Assembly: GCF_900167125.1 (NCBI RefSeq) | Contig: NZ_FUYC01000001.1 | Location: 310,001 to 374,000, forward strand | DNA length: 64,000 nucleotides | Origin: Paucidesulfovibrio gracilis DSM 16080 | GTDB taxonomy: Bacteria > Desulfobacterota > Desulfovibrionia > Desulfovibrionales > Desulfovibrionaceae | Reading direction: 5' to 3' | Shown here: one piece after another, positions 1 to 9,107 of the stretch | Position numbering within the stretch: the first letter of the stretch is position 1 | How the letters are laid out: each line of letters opens with the position of its first letter | Notes under the pieces: generated by a model | What the model saw: the letters and a program-made list of their open reading frames with translations, nothing else | Databases searched by the model: none | What the model was told of the DNA's origin: nothing | Translations under genes and position numbers: made by a program

Positions 1-1
1 G

Positions 2-529
2 GGCTGCAACGTGCTGGGGTATAGCATCAACACAGAATCTCCACGCGAGCTTGAGCATGTACGTGAGAAACTCATGGCCCAGCGGTCCCTGCTCACAGGA
101 TATTTCGACACGGTGACCCTCATGGACCAAATGGTCGAAGGGCGACTTTACGCCGCACAGATGTATAATGGCGACGCCGTTGTCGCCATGCAGGATAACC
201 CTGACCTTCGTTTCTTCATTCCCCGCGAAGGGACTTCGGTTTGGGTGGACTGTCTTGTGGTGCCCCTGCGGGCGGCTCATGCCGAAGCCGCCATGCGCTT
301 CATCAATTTTTTGCACGAGCCGGAAGTCATGGCCCGAAACGCCGCGTACCTCGGATACCAGCCCGTGAACACCGCAGCTATTGAACTCATGCCTCTGGAA
401 TTGCAGAACTCCCCGATTTTGTTCCCCCCCCGCAGCGTTATGCAGCGTTGTGAATCCTTTCAGCCCATCAAGGCCGAGGCCATGCACCAACGGCTGAGCA
501 TCTGGGCGCAACTTCGTTCCTCGGACTGA
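2..529 (+). CDS. Periplasmic polyamine-type solute-binding protein, C-terminal part
   Basis: This is the 3' end of a gene that starts before the window; the frame is open from base 2 and stops at 529. The visible 175 residues resemble the second lobe of PotD-like extracellular solute-binding proteins: a segment giving acidic and aromatic ligand-pocket residues, then AAMRFINFLHEPEVMARNAAYLGYQ, close to the family pattern of a helix followed by a GY-x-P turn. Such proteins bind spermidine or putrescine in the periplasm, but substrate cannot be read from this fragment. The stop lies two bases before the start of the hybrid sensor kinase, so the two are almost certainly co-transcribed, suggesting the binding protein may feed a signalling protein rather than only a permease. 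An eight-C run at 424-431 is inside the frame. Confidence 0.75.
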   Translation, partial: GCNVLGYSINTESPRELEHVREKLMAQRSLLTGYFDTVTLMDQMVEGRLYAAQMYNGDAVVAMQDNPDLRFFIPREGTSVWVDCLVVPLRAAHAEAAMRFINFLHEPEVMARNAAYLGYQPVNTAAIELMPLELQNSPILFPPRSVMQRCESFQPIKAEAMHQRLSIWAQLRSSD

Positions 530-531
530 CC

Positions 532-3300
532 ATGCGCCTGCACCTCAAAGCCGGTCTTATTTTGCTCATGATGGGACTTGTCCCCCTCTTGACCATGTGG
601 GTGCATGTGTTGCTGCACCTGGACGATGCCGTACGGGAAAGCGCGAACCGTTCTCTGTCGGCCCTAAGCCTCCAGGTAAGCAAGGATATTCAGCGGGTCG
701 TGAACGAAGGCATGCGCAGCCTGCAATTGCTTGCCAGGCAAGAAGAACTCGGCCGCCCCTCAACGGATCCCAAAATCCTGCAACGGGAACTTTACAACGC
801 CCTGCACTACCATCCGCACATAAAAAACATCACAGTGCTTGATACGCGTGGTCGGATGCGTGTCACCCTGGCACATACCTTTCGCGGAGACTGGGCCGAA
901 ACCATCTGGTTCCAACGTGCCCTTAAGGGCCGAAGCGGCTTTTACGGCGCCCATGCCCAGCTCTATCCTTTCGACGTGGTCATGACGGCTTCGGCTCCGC
1001 TTATTGATCCGGACCAACATTTTGTTTCCGGCGTGGTCGTAGCGCATCTGGACATGGAGGCTGTCTGGGACGTGGTCACAGGGGTGGATCTCGGTCCGGG
1101 GGGTCGCGCCATGATCGTCAACGACCAAGGTATTGTCGTGGCTTCAAGCGATCCATCGCAAAACCTGCTTAGCATGCAAAACCGATCGCTCCGGGAGCAG
1201 CTGCACTCCGCGCCGCGCGGCATGGTCCACTCGGAGTTCATGGGCGTACCGCAGGTGGGCGCATTCGCCATTGTGGACAGCAACCAGCGCGACGACATCC
1301 CCACGGGCTGGCGCGTTCTGCTCTTGCAGCCACGAGAACGGGCCTATGCAGGGTTGTTCGGCATGCAACGCAGTCTGCTGCTTGCCGGAGCCTTGTCGCT
1401 GATCGCGGTGGGCGTCCTGAGCTTCTTTTTCAGCCGCTTGCTCCAACGCTGGCTGGAGATATTCACGGAAGTGCTCCAACGCCTGGGCAATGGGGATTTC
1501 AAGGCCCGCATTCCAGTGCGTGGCAGGGACGAGATTGCGGAGCTGGGCAACGCTGTCAACCGTACAGCATTGGAACTACAAAAAACCGATCAACAACTGC
1601 GGCACTACCAGCAAGGTCTGGAGCAACAGGTACGCGACCGCACGGCGGATCTGGAACACGCCAAAAACGAAGCGGAACAAGCCAACCGAGCCAAAGATGA
1701 ATTCCTGGCCTCCATGAGCCATGAAATCCGTACGCCGCTCAACGCCATCACCGGGCTAACCGAAATCGTCCTTCAGGGCCAGCTCAGCCATGGACAGCGC
1801 GACGCTCTCGGCACAGTATTGGATTCCTCGGAGCACCTGCTCAACGTCATCGACGATATTCTGGACTTTTCCCTTGTGGAAGCCAACCGACTACAGCTCG
1901 ACATTTCCGATTTTAACTTACACGGCCTGCTGCGTTCCGTAATCAGCACGCTGCGCCTCCAGGCCGAAACAAAACAGCTGCGCCTTGAACTGGAAATCGA
2001 CCCGGACACCCCGCAGTTTGTACGCGGCGACCCGGGCCGCCTCCGGCAGGTGCTCTTCAATCTCGCCGGGAACGCCCTAAAGTTCACCGGCCAAGGTGTG
2101 GTACGGGTTCAGGCCGGTCCCGGCCCTACACACATCCAGGAAGCAACGGAACCAGAGACGCAAACCGTCCTCTTCTCTGTTCAGGATACTGGCCCAGGCA
2201 TCCCGCCCGATGCGCAACAGATCATCTTTGATAGCTTTCAGCGCGGAGCACACACGGGGGATCCCGCCAGACGCGGCACCGGATTAGGGCTTTCCATCTC
2301 CCGGCGACTTGTGGAGCTTATGCAGGGGAGCATCTGGGTCAGTAGCACCCCGGGGCAGGGAAGTGAATTTTACTTCACAGTCAAACTTGAGCGGGGAGAT
2401 CCGGCCCGCACAATGGTCCCACAACACCCGACATCACCCCTCTTGCCCCAATCAGACAAAAGCAAGGACGGATTTGCCGTGCTGGTGGCGGAGGACAACC
2501 CTGTGAACGTCAAGGTCGTTTCCTTGTTGTTGGAAAAAATGGGATGCAGCCCTGTTGTCGTGGACAACGGGCAGGCTGCCCTGGACACGCTTGCACGGCA
2601 ATCCTTTGATATCGTTCTCATGGATGTGGAGATGCCGGGTATGGACGGCCTGGAGGCTACACGACGAATCAGGCAAGGCGTCCCCGGTGAGACGCCCCGG
2701 GATGTTCCCATCATTGCCCTGACCGCGCATACCACGGACGAGATCAAACGCGCCTGTTTCCAGGCAGGCATGGACGATTTTTTACCTAAACCAGTGCGTC
2801 TTACGGACCTGACCGAAATCATGAAACGCTTCCGCCCCACGCGCACAGCCGGTTCTCTGTCTGCGACCATGATCCCGGAAGCCACGCCCCCCTTGCCCTC
2901 CGCAGACCACGTTCCAACGTCGGGGAAACCGGATGCCGAGGCCTCGTCAACCCCGGTCACTCCAGCCCGGCTGGACAGCGCCACGGCCATGGTTCACCTG
3001 GGCATTGATCAAAACACGTATATCTCGATCTTTGATTCCGCGCTAAAAGAGGCGGAAAAACGCCTGCAAGGGACCAGACAGGCTCTGTCCACCGGTGACA
3101 TGGATGCCTTGCGGCGTCATGCCCACACCATGAAAAGCAGCGCCGGGAGCATCGGTGCCGAGCAGTTTCAAAACTGGGCCAGAGAACTGGAAACCGCCGC
3201 GGCAGCCGGTGATGAATCCCGTGCTGAACTTCTGATCCGGCAACTGGAAGCCGAGGCCGAAGCATTGCACCAACTGCGCCCGGCCCCACTCGCTCCATAA
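532..3300 (+). CDS. Hybrid sensor histidine kinase (Cache, HAMP, HisKA, HATPase, REC, HPt)
   Basis: A 922-residue inner-membrane hybrid kinase. Membrane segments at about residues 7-27 and 283-303 flank a periplasmic Cache-like sensor domain (about 30-280). A HAMP linker and a coiled coil follow. The HisKA box SHEIRTPLN carries the phospho-acceptor His397. The ATPase domain shows the N box (NLAGNALKF), DTGPGIP and GTGLGLSIS. A receiver domain has Asp698 in VLMDVEMPGMDG, and a C-terminal HPt domain has His865 in AHTMKSS, giving a full His-Asp-His relay in one chain. No DNA-binding output domain is present, so phosphate should pass to a separate regulator not visible here. It starts two bases after the solute-binding protein gene, so the ligand may be presented by that protein (inference). 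Confidence 0.95.
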   Translation: MRLHLKAGLILLMMGLVPLLTMWVHVLLHLDDAVRESANRSLSALSLQVSKDIQRVVNEGMRSLQLLARQEELGRPSTDPKILQRELYNALHYHPHIKNITVLDTRGRMRVTLAHTFRGDWAETIWFQRALKGRSGFYGAHAQLYPFDVVMTASAPLIDPDQHFVSGVVVAHLDMEAVWDVVTGVDLGPGGRAMIVNDQGIVVASSDPSQNLLSMQNRSLREQLHSAPRGMVHSEFMGVPQVGAFAIVDSNQRDDIPTGWRVLLLQPRERAYAGLFGMQRSLLLAGALSLIAVGVLSFFFSRLLQRWLEIFTEVLQRLGNGDFKARIPVRGRDEIAELGNAVNRTALELQKTDQQLRHYQQGLEQQVRDRTADLEHAKNEAEQANRAKDEFLASMSHEIRTPLNAITGLTEIVLQGQLSHGQRDALGTVLDSSEHLLNVIDDILDFSLVEANRLQLDISDFNLHGLLRSVISTLRLQAETKQLRLELEIDPDTPQFVRGDPGRLRQVLFNLAGNALKFTGQGVVRVQAGPGPTHIQEATEPETQTVLFSVQDTGPGIPPDAQQIIFDSFQRGAHTGDPARRGTGLGLSISRRLVELMQGSIWVSSTPGQGSEFYFTVKLERGDPARTMVPQHPTSPLLPQSDKSKDGFAVLVAEDNPVNVKVVSLLLEKMGCSPVVVDNGQAALDTLARQSFDIVLMDVEMPGMDGLEATRRIRQGVPGETPRDVPIIALTAHTTDEIKRACFQAGMDDFLPKPVRLTDLTEIMKRFRPTRTAGSLSATMIPEATPPLPSADHVPTSGKPDAEASSTPVTPARLDSATAMVHLGIDQNTYISIFDSALKEAEKRLQGTRQALSTGDMDALRRHAHTMKSSAGSIGAEQFQNWARELETAAAAGDESRAELLIRQLEAEAEALHQLRPAPLAP

Positions 3301-3332
3301 CCTCTTTCCTGCCAAGGACTCCCATTTTGGTC

Positions 3333-3360
3333 TTGACCTGCCCACTCCCCTTGGTATACA
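3333..3360 (+). promoter_or_regulatory. Promoter of tRNA-Thr
   Basis: TTGACC at 3333-3338 and TATACA at 3355-3360 with a 16-base spacer form a good sigma-70 promoter. Transcription would begin near 3367, about ten bases before the mature tRNA. Confidence 0.7.
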
Positions 3361-3376
3361 AGGCTTTCCACCAATC

Positions 3377-3452
<76 letters not shown>

Positions 3453-3460
3453 ACGAAATC

Positions 3461-3502
3461 AAGGGTTTGCGAGGTATCCATCTTGCAAACCCTTCCTTTT
3501 TT
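3461..3502 (+). terminator. Intrinsic terminator of tRNA-Thr (island-borne)
   Basis: aagggtttgc (3461-3470) pairs with gcaaaccctt (3485-3494), followed by ccttttttc. It replaces the original terminator, which now sits at 11747-11786 beyond the right attachment site. Confidence 0.8.
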
Positions 3503-3503
3503 C

Positions 3504-3875
3504 TAGCCTATAGCTAACCCCAATGCAGACTCAGTGCAGACTAGCCACCCCCCAGATACGGCCTCTCCGTGTCACTGCGGAACCCACGGCCCGTGCATTC
3601 ATCCCAGAAAAACGCTGGTCGCTGATGTGTCTCTATCATCAGGCTCAACAACATCGTTGCCGATACCGAGGAAAGCCACGGCTCAAGCGCATATCTGAGA
3701 AAAATGCTGATGGCCGGAAAACGCACGGAAAAAGTCTCAACTTCGTAGGCCATACCCCTGCATACGCATCTCAAGGCCCGTCGCCATGTGCGGATTCCTC
3801 AGAATTCTCCGCAACTTTTGTGGTGTAGATTGCATGAGAGTGCGATTTCGGCCAATTTGATGAGTCAGAATTCGA
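3504..3875. other. Non-coding left end of the island
   Basis: About 370 bases with no gene I can support. It contains a short tandem duplication of tgcagact near 3525-3541, which could be an arm-type integrase site, and overlapping short open frames on both strands that lack ribosome-binding sites and recognisable sequence. Confidence 0.5.
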
Positions 3876-4793
3876 CTACTCGCTGAATTCCCGAATGGTT
3901 TCCCAGACCAAGTCCATGTGCTCCCTGTCCAGAAAGGTGATGTCGTCATCCATCGCCGCAAGTTTGTTCAGGAATTGTCGCTTTCCATTGAGACTGTTGG
4001 CGAGCATTTGGCGTTTGTCATAATCCGTATCATCGCGAAGCCGTCCCTCAATCTCATTGATGTCTTGCTCCACGGAATCCATCAGCACACGCTTTATCTC
4101 GTGGTGGCAGGCATGCTTGACGGTGAACTTCTCTACCACGTCATACGGGATATTCTTCCCGTTCCATCTGTCCCACCGCTTGCCGAGCTTCCCCCATGCC
4201 TCATAGAACTCATTGTGCTGGGTCGTCATTTCCGCACAACTCATCTTTTTGAAGAGCCTGTCGTGGGGGCCGGTCACTTCTTGCACTCGTACGACACGAG
4301 GTTGAACAGTCCAATGAATGTCGTTGATCTTACTCCACCACTTCGTGAGCAATTCCTGTAGCTCGTCGCATCCCACCGGATCATTCAGGCTTCCAAGAAG
4401 GTGGAGGATCGGTAGCCCTCGCTGCTTTTCGGGCATGAGCCGCCAGAAGAACCAACATCGAGGGAAGTTCTCAATCATTCGCCTACGAAGATTGCCAACC
4501 CCACGCTTCCAGTCCTTGGGAGCCTGTGAAGCATTCGGCACAGTCAGGACAATATAATGCGTGGGCAACTTGGTAAGCTTAATCTCATTCAATGCCTTCT
4601 TGAATGAGCGTCTGCTTTTCTCGGTGAACGTGCTCCGGGATGGTGGGGCTGGAATCTTCTTGGTTTTGGGAGCTACCTTTTTGGGGGTGTCCACCTTGGG
4701 CTTGTTGTGGTCCGTGATGGATATGTATCCCGGTGCGATTCTGATCGTGTAGGAGTCGTCCGGGTCCGGGATTCTGATGTCGAGATCAGCCAT
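3876..4793 (-). CDS. Rolling-circle replication initiator-like (HUH family) protein, probably degenerate
   Basis: A 305-residue protein with a basic, proline-rich leader (30-55), then the layout I know from phage and plasmid rolling-circle Rep proteins: FTEKSRRSFKKAL (55-68), the strand HYIVLTVP (79-86), WFFWRLMPEKQRGLPILHLLG (114-134) and GKRWDRWNGKNIPY (204-217). In that family the third block ends in a His-hydrophobic-His metal site; here it reads Ile129-Leu130-His131, so the first histidine is missing. The segment expected to carry the catalytic Tyr (about 175-186, GPHDRLFKKMSC) has no Tyr. Either the protein has lost nicking activity or my alignment is off. It lies at the tRNA end of the island, 169 bases downstream of the serine recombinase. 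Possible roles are a decayed replication gene or a domesticated DNA-binding protein. Confidence 0.6.
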   Translation of the reverse strand: MADLDIRIPDPDDSYTIRIAPGYISITDHNKPKVDTPKKVAPKTKKIPAPPSRSTFTEKSRRSFKKALNEIKLTKLPTHYIVLTVPNASQAPKDWKRGVGNLRRRMIENFPRCWFFWRLMPEKQRGLPILHLLGSLNDPVGCDELQELLTKWWSKINDIHWTVQPRVVRVQEVTGPHDRLFKKMSCAEMTTQHNEFYEAWGKLGKRWDRWNGKNIPYDVVEKFTVKHACHHEIKRVLMDSVEQDINEIEGRLRDDTDYDKRQMLANSLNGKRQFLNKLAAMDDDITFLDREHMDLVWETIREFSE

Positions 4794-4962
4794 TTCTTCC
4801 TCTCAGAAATATTCAATAATTTCAACAACTGCCGGGAGGGGATACCATCTACGTATTGTCCACGTCAAACGGCAGTCACGGCAAAAGTGTAACCTCGAAT
4901 TTTTTTATGCAGGTCGGGAACAAGGTCAATATGCGGGACTATGAAGAGGGGGAGTCGCCTGA

Positions 4963-5592
4963 TCAGTGATCCAACGGCTTCCGTTCAAGCTGTCGGGCCT
5001 CGGCAGTGCTGGTACCGCGTCCGTCGATCTTGGTACGATCCTCGATCTCGCGGCGTACACGCTGAACGCTCTTGGTGCTGATACCGAGCTTTTTGGCGAT
5101 GGCCGAATGGGTTGCCCCGTCCGCCAGCATCTCACCGATGGCATCTTTATCGAGAGAGACAGGACGCCCTTTGTACTTGCCCTCGGCCTTGGCCTGTTGG
5201 ATGCCTGCCATCTGTCGCTCCTTGCGGAGGTTGGTCTCAAATTCCGCGAAAACCGCCAGCATCTGCAGGAAGCACTTTCCGCTTGCCGTGCTGGTGTCGA
5301 TGTCCATGTCGAGGACCACGAGCCCCGCACCTTTCTCTGCGATCTCGTCCTTGATCTGGAGTAGTTCGAGTGTGTTCCGGGCAAGGCGATCCAGCTTCCA
5401 GACCACTAGCTTGTCGCCTTCGCGCAATACAGAAAGCAGCAGTTCGAGCTTGGGTCTACCGTCCCTGCTGGACGCACTGGCCTTCTCCTCGTGAATGACG
5501 GCGTTGGGGAACTTCTTGCGGATGTCCTCGACCTGCATGGTGGCATCTTGGTCTGTAGTGCTGACTCGGCAGTATGCGTGAACCTGTGACAT
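4963..5592 (-). CDS. Serine recombinase, resolvase/invertase family
   Basis: 209 residues from the ATG at 5592, chosen because AAGGAG lies five bases upstream; a longer frame to 5637 has no ribosome-binding site. The catalytic domain carries Ser11 in YCRVST and the arginine-rich VWKLDRLARNT block, followed by the long helix region DTSTASGKCFLQMLAVFAEFE and RKERQMAGI. A C-terminal helix-turn-helix (SAIAKKLGISTKSVQRVRR) binds DNA. Size and layout are those of small Tn3-type resolvases and Hin/Pin invertases. The region directly upstream holds four copies of a TGTGGACA-type motif that could be its binding sites. No invertible segment is evident, so it may resolve island dimers or be a remnant of a nested transposon. 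Confidence 0.9.
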   Translation of the reverse strand: MSQVHAYCRVSTTDQDATMQVEDIRKKFPNAVIHEEKASASSRDGRPKLELLLSVLREGDKLVVWKLDRLARNTLELLQIKDEIAEKGAGLVVLDMDIDTSTASGKCFLQMLAVFAEFETNLRKERQMAGIQQAKAEGKYKGRPVSLDKDAIGEMLADGATHSAIAKKLGISTKSVQRVRREIEDRTKIDGRGTSTAEARQLERKPLDH

Positions 5593-5604
5593 GCGGACTC
5601 CTTG

Positions 5605-5687
5605 TGTGGACATTGAACTCTTAGATGCGCCCATCATATGTGGACAAAATCTACTTTGTCAACCCTGTAGTCCACACCTTGTCCACT
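5605..5687. promoter_or_regulatory. Cluster of TGTGGACA motifs upstream of the serine recombinase
   Basis: TGTGGACA occurs at 5605-5612 and 5639-5646, and its inverse with one change at 5669-5676 (AGTCCACA) and 5680-5687 (TGTCCACT). A perfect inverted repeat GACAAA-N6-TTTGTC lies at 5643-5660. The arrangement suits a recombination (res-like) site or an operator for the recombinase gene. Confidence 0.5.
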
Positions 5688-5718
5688 AGACCAGTGGGTA
5701 TACTTGAATGTCCAATTC

Positions 5719-5752
5719 AAAAAAATGCCCTGAGGCCAGTGCGTCAGGGCAT
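5719..5752 (-). terminator. Intrinsic terminator of the methyltransferase-helicase operon
   Basis: atgccctga (5725-5733) pairs with tcagggcat (5744-5752); read on the minus strand the stem is followed by a T run. It sits 18 bases after the stop of the small acidic gene, closing that operon. Confidence 0.85.
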
Positions 5753-5769
5753 AGGTACAAGAATAGTTT

Positions 5770-6054
5770 TTATAACAATTCGTCTATGAATTCCTCGATT
5801 TCGCCCTCATCGAGTCCAGCTTCATTTAGGCCGTCTATCAACTGGTCAATCAAATTCTCTGCCGAATAATAATGGCGTGTATTCCGCTCTCCTTGAGAGA
5901 AATATATTTTCCCTGCTGATGATGTCTCAGGAGTCACTGTGACTCTTACAGTAAATGTGTACTCACCTGAATGCTCTACACCATCGTCGCTCGAAACAAC
6001 CTGTTCTGCATCTTCGAGCCAACTGCCTCGAAGGAATTGAAAATGGTCACTCAT
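5770..6054 (-). CDS. Small acidic protein of the island operon, unknown function
   Basis: 94 residues from the ATG at 6054, which has GAGGGG six bases upstream; the frame is open to 6108 but without a better start. I do not recognise the family. The protein is strongly acidic, with a central predicted beta segment (EYTFTVRVTVT) and an acidic helical tail (LIDQLIDGLNEAGLDEGEIEEFIDELL spans the end). It is separated from the helicase stop by 113 bases and followed at once by a clear terminator, so it is probably the last gene of the operon. Acidic small proteins next to nucleases can act as inhibitors or DNA mimics; that is only a guess here. Confidence 0.7.
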   Translation of the reverse strand: MSDHFQFLRGSWLEDAEQVVSSDDGVEHSGEYTFTVRVTVTPETSSAGKIYFSQGERNTRHYYSAENLIDQLIDGLNEAGLDEGEIEEFIDELL

Positions 6055-6167
6055 AGCATGCCCCTCAATTCTGTTACAGTTACGCCTGAGGTTGTACCCA
6101 AACGACAATTCTCAGACGACCTCTGAACCTCTCCCAACGCTTCTCAGCCACATTAAGCGCACAGCAG

Positions 6168-9086
6168 CTAATCTTCATCATCGGGATCGCAACAAGCTGC
6201 CACCCTATTCATCCCCTGCGGAGTTGACAGTTCCGGCGGGTATTGCCCTGTAAAGGAGAACCGCTGTTGCTCCTTCGGACACAGACGCCCCCAGTCACAA
6301 TCACGGCATTTCTCACCTGCTGGCCGGCTGGGAAAATCATTACTCAAAATCCCTTGCACAGCCCACTCGACATTCGCCACGGCTGCATCAAGTGCAGGCT
6401 GATCCACGGGGACATTCACTCGTTGATTGTCTTTCAGGAGATGTACTGAGCCAGTCTGGGCATTCTCTCCGAGAACCTCTCGTGCTGCCTTGGCATACAA
6501 CTGAACCTGTAGGGACAAGTCGTCCCAGTTGAGCTTCGGATTCTCTTCAGGTGGGACTCCACCCTCAATGGCCTTGAAATCCACAACCTCGGCCTCAACA
6601 ATCTCCCCGTCAGCCCCCTGCTTCAGAAGGAGGTCGATCGCGCCAGAAATAACTGAATCTTGCGCTGGTATCTCGAAACGTGCTTCTATCTGCCTGTTGC
6701 GAACAAACTCATCTCCATACGTCTCCGCATATATCTTGACGATATCAACAGCTTTCTCTTTGGCTCTTTCGTAGGGGCCAGGATTCCCCTGAGGATCGTT
6801 CGAAGGTGGAACATGTTTGAGGTGAAAAACCTGCTCTGCGACTGCTGCAGCTTCGTCTTGTGTCGGTTGGGCTGCACTGAATTCTTCATGCAATTTACCA
6901 ACAGCCGTATGTACGGTTTGCCCGAACCCGAACATTTCAGGAATTGGGGGGCTGAATCCGAATCCCTTGCGGAATCGATAGTCCATCGGACACCGCAGAT
7001 AGTACTTGATATCTGAAAAACTCGTCGGCAACACAACCTCATCCACCCGCTGCCGTTGCGGAGCTTGGGTGAGACCAGCAGGGAGAGTGGCAGAATCATC
7101 CCTAATCTCGTCGTGTTGAAGCCTGAGGGTAAATGCTGAGGTCTTCTTCGGTCTTTTCCCACCGGGTTGAAGTCCAGCACCGGAAATGTACAGGAATCTC
7201 TCAGCTCTCGTAATGGCAGTATAGTAAAGCCTTGCCTCCTCATCTCGCGTCGAATGATATGCTCCACGATCAATTGCAGGGCGTATCATCTCATCAGGGA
7301 GAAACCCGCTATACTTCGATTTGTTTTTAGGGAACCGAGCGTTTACTGCATCGACGACAAAGACCACAGGGAACTCTAGTCCTTTCGCCTTATGCACTGT
7401 CGACACGAAAACGGCGTCTGGCCTTTGGACGACATCGTCTGTCGAAACGTCATAGCCAGAATCAGCGACATTCTCGAGAAAGTTCAATATCTCCCTGAAC
7501 CTACCAACTGAATCGACACTCATATAGACGGATTCGACATCTTGCAGCATCCGACTGAACAAGCCGATATCCCTCATGACTTCATCCGAAAAATCAGATG
7601 CCGCCAAATTGAATGCCTCAAGAAGGTCATGAACTAGCTGCTGTGGATAAACCCTCCGCCTCGCTCCAGCTCTGGGCGTGTGGATCAACCTTCCCCAATG
7701 GGTCATAAGTCGTGCGAGGGCGTTGAAATCTGCCTGAGGGTAAGCAGGAATGACAACATCATTGAACAGGGCTTGTACTTCTCCTCGACTTGGCGAGCGC
7801 TGGCGGAGCAAGTTAAACGAATCCCTCAAAGCTGAGACTTGAGGTCTCTCAAATGGTCCACCGCCAGATTCCAGACTGTATTTGATGTCTCGCTGTACCA
7901 GTGCGTTTGTAAAAGCGGCATGCCTCGGGGAACCATCCATTTCTGCTACTCGGGTTGACCTCATCAGGATTGCAAAATCCCCGGGAGTCAGCCCCCGCAC
8001 CTCTCCGTCGGATTCGACATATGCCGTCCCTATAAGTTCTGCTATCCGCTGAGCAACCCATTTCCCCTCATCTTCTCGCCGATCAAACCAGTGGATTCCA
8101 AAATCGCGTGGGGTGATATTCTGGTATGCCGCTGGCGTTTTTTCAATGCGGCTTGCACCAAGCTCATCTGCGGCGAACCTGTTGGCCGTGTCAACGATTG
8201 CGTCTGTACTCCTGAAATTGATAGCAAGCTCGTGCTGAGAAGCTTGAGGGAATCGTGATGTGAAATTGAGGATATTGCTTACATCCGCTCCTCGCCACGC
8301 ATAGATAGCTTGGTCATCGTCACCAACGACAAACAACGACTCGGAACGGCTGTGCAATTCCTGTATAAGAGCCTCTTGAGCTGGCGATACGTCCTGATAT
8401 TCATCAACAAGCAGATGCCTGAGATTTGCGGTTGCTTCTTCTGCCCCCGGATGCTGAGCGATCATAGCATCTGCCACAAGGCGTATCATAAGAGAAAAAT
8501 CTATATATTGCGACATTACAAGCCCATCACGAAGGGCTGCTATCACGTTGTAGAGTTCAGGATCATATTGCTGGACATCCTCAACCTCGAGCATTTCATC
8601 GTTGATCGTCTTCCATGCCCCGGCAGTCTCCTTGATCGCGGCAAAATAACTGTTTCCCCTTGCCCGCGCCCGCAACCCGGCTACTCCAAGACTTGGATAC
8701 CGGGAGACAAGGTACAGCACCAGCCGATTCTCATCCAGAACATCAAATTGACGATAAATGGCATCGATCTGCCCCAACAGGTGCTGGCAGTAACCATGAA
8801 TCGTGCCGATATACATCGCCCCCATGATATCGGTGCTGATCCCAACAGACTGCAACGCTTCCGCCACTCTCCGCTTGATTGAATCTGCGGCTTTCTCCGT
8901 GAACGTGAAGGCAACAATGCTGTCGGGAGCTTCCCCGTTGGCGACAAGCCATGCGATCCTGTATGCTGTTGTCCGCGACTTCCCTGAGCCAGCACAAGCG
9001 AGACAGAGGATTTCATTCGCAGTGTCGATTGCAGCTGCTTTTTGATCCGGTGTTAGTTTTTCATCCAGCACTTCATCAATGTTCAT
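6168..9086 (-). CDS. UvrD/Rep-like DNA helicase fused to a Cas4/AddB-type PD-(D/E)XK nuclease
   Basis: 972 residues; the ATG at 9086 is preferred because GAGG precedes it by five bases (an in-frame GTG lies two codons earlier). Superfamily 1 helicase motifs are in order: Q motif (TPDQKAA), Walker A AGSGKSRT (about 32-39), DEYQD, VGDDDQAIYAWRGA, INFRSTDAI, VHKAKGLEFPVVF and YYTAITRAERFLY (about 640). From about 700 a second domain begins with SDIKYYLRCPMDYRFR, then FGQTVHTAVGKL, EAEVVDFKA (the D-x-K of the nuclease core) and CRDCDWGRLCP. The four cysteines match the iron-sulfur nuclease type seen in AddB and Cas4. It should unwind and cut DNA in the cytoplasm. It lies 21 bases after the DNA methyltransferase gene, which points to a restriction-like role rather than general recombination. 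Confidence 0.92.
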   Translation of the reverse strand: MNIDEVLDEKLTPDQKAAAIDTANEILCLACAGSGKSRTTAYRIAWLVANGEAPDSIVAFTFTEKAADSIKRRVAEALQSVGISTDIMGAMYIGTIHGYCQHLLGQIDAIYRQFDVLDENRLVLYLVSRYPSLGVAGLRARARGNSYFAAIKETAGAWKTINDEMLEVEDVQQYDPELYNVIAALRDGLVMSQYIDFSLMIRLVADAMIAQHPGAEEATANLRHLLVDEYQDVSPAQEALIQELHSRSESLFVVGDDDQAIYAWRGADVSNILNFTSRFPQASQHELAINFRSTDAIVDTANRFAADELGASRIEKTPAAYQNITPRDFGIHWFDRREDEGKWVAQRIAELIGTAYVESDGEVRGLTPGDFAILMRSTRVAEMDGSPRHAAFTNALVQRDIKYSLESGGGPFERPQVSALRDSFNLLRQRSPSRGEVQALFNDVVIPAYPQADFNALARLMTHWGRLIHTPRAGARRRVYPQQLVHDLLEAFNLAASDFSDEVMRDIGLFSRMLQDVESVYMSVDSVGRFREILNFLENVADSGYDVSTDDVVQRPDAVFVSTVHKAKGLEFPVVFVVDAVNARFPKNKSKYSGFLPDEMIRPAIDRGAYHSTRDEEARLYYTAITRAERFLYISGAGLQPGGKRPKKTSAFTLRLQHDEIRDDSATLPAGLTQAPQRQRVDEVVLPTSFSDIKYYLRCPMDYRFRKGFGFSPPIPEMFGFGQTVHTAVGKLHEEFSAAQPTQDEAAAVAEQVFHLKHVPPSNDPQGNPGPYERAKEKAVDIVKIYAETYGDEFVRNRQIEARFEIPAQDSVISGAIDLLLKQGADGEIVEAEVVDFKAIEGGVPPEENPKLNWDDLSLQVQLYAKAAREVLGENAQTGSVHLLKDNQRVNVPVDQPALDAAVANVEWAVQGILSNDFPSRPAGEKCRDCDWGRLCPKEQQRFSFTGQYPPELSTPQGMNRVAACCDPDDED

Positions 9087-9107
9087 GGTCACCTCAGCTG
9101 GTCATGG

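Noticed and set aside
424-431. Run of eight C residues in the solute-binding protein gene as a phase-variation tract
   Set aside because: The frame is intact and short C runs are common in this GC-rich DNA; nothing else suggests switching.
3523-3828. A 101-codon plus-strand frame at the left end of the island
   Set aside because: No ribosome-binding site, overlapping frames on the other strand, and sequence without any protein-like pattern.
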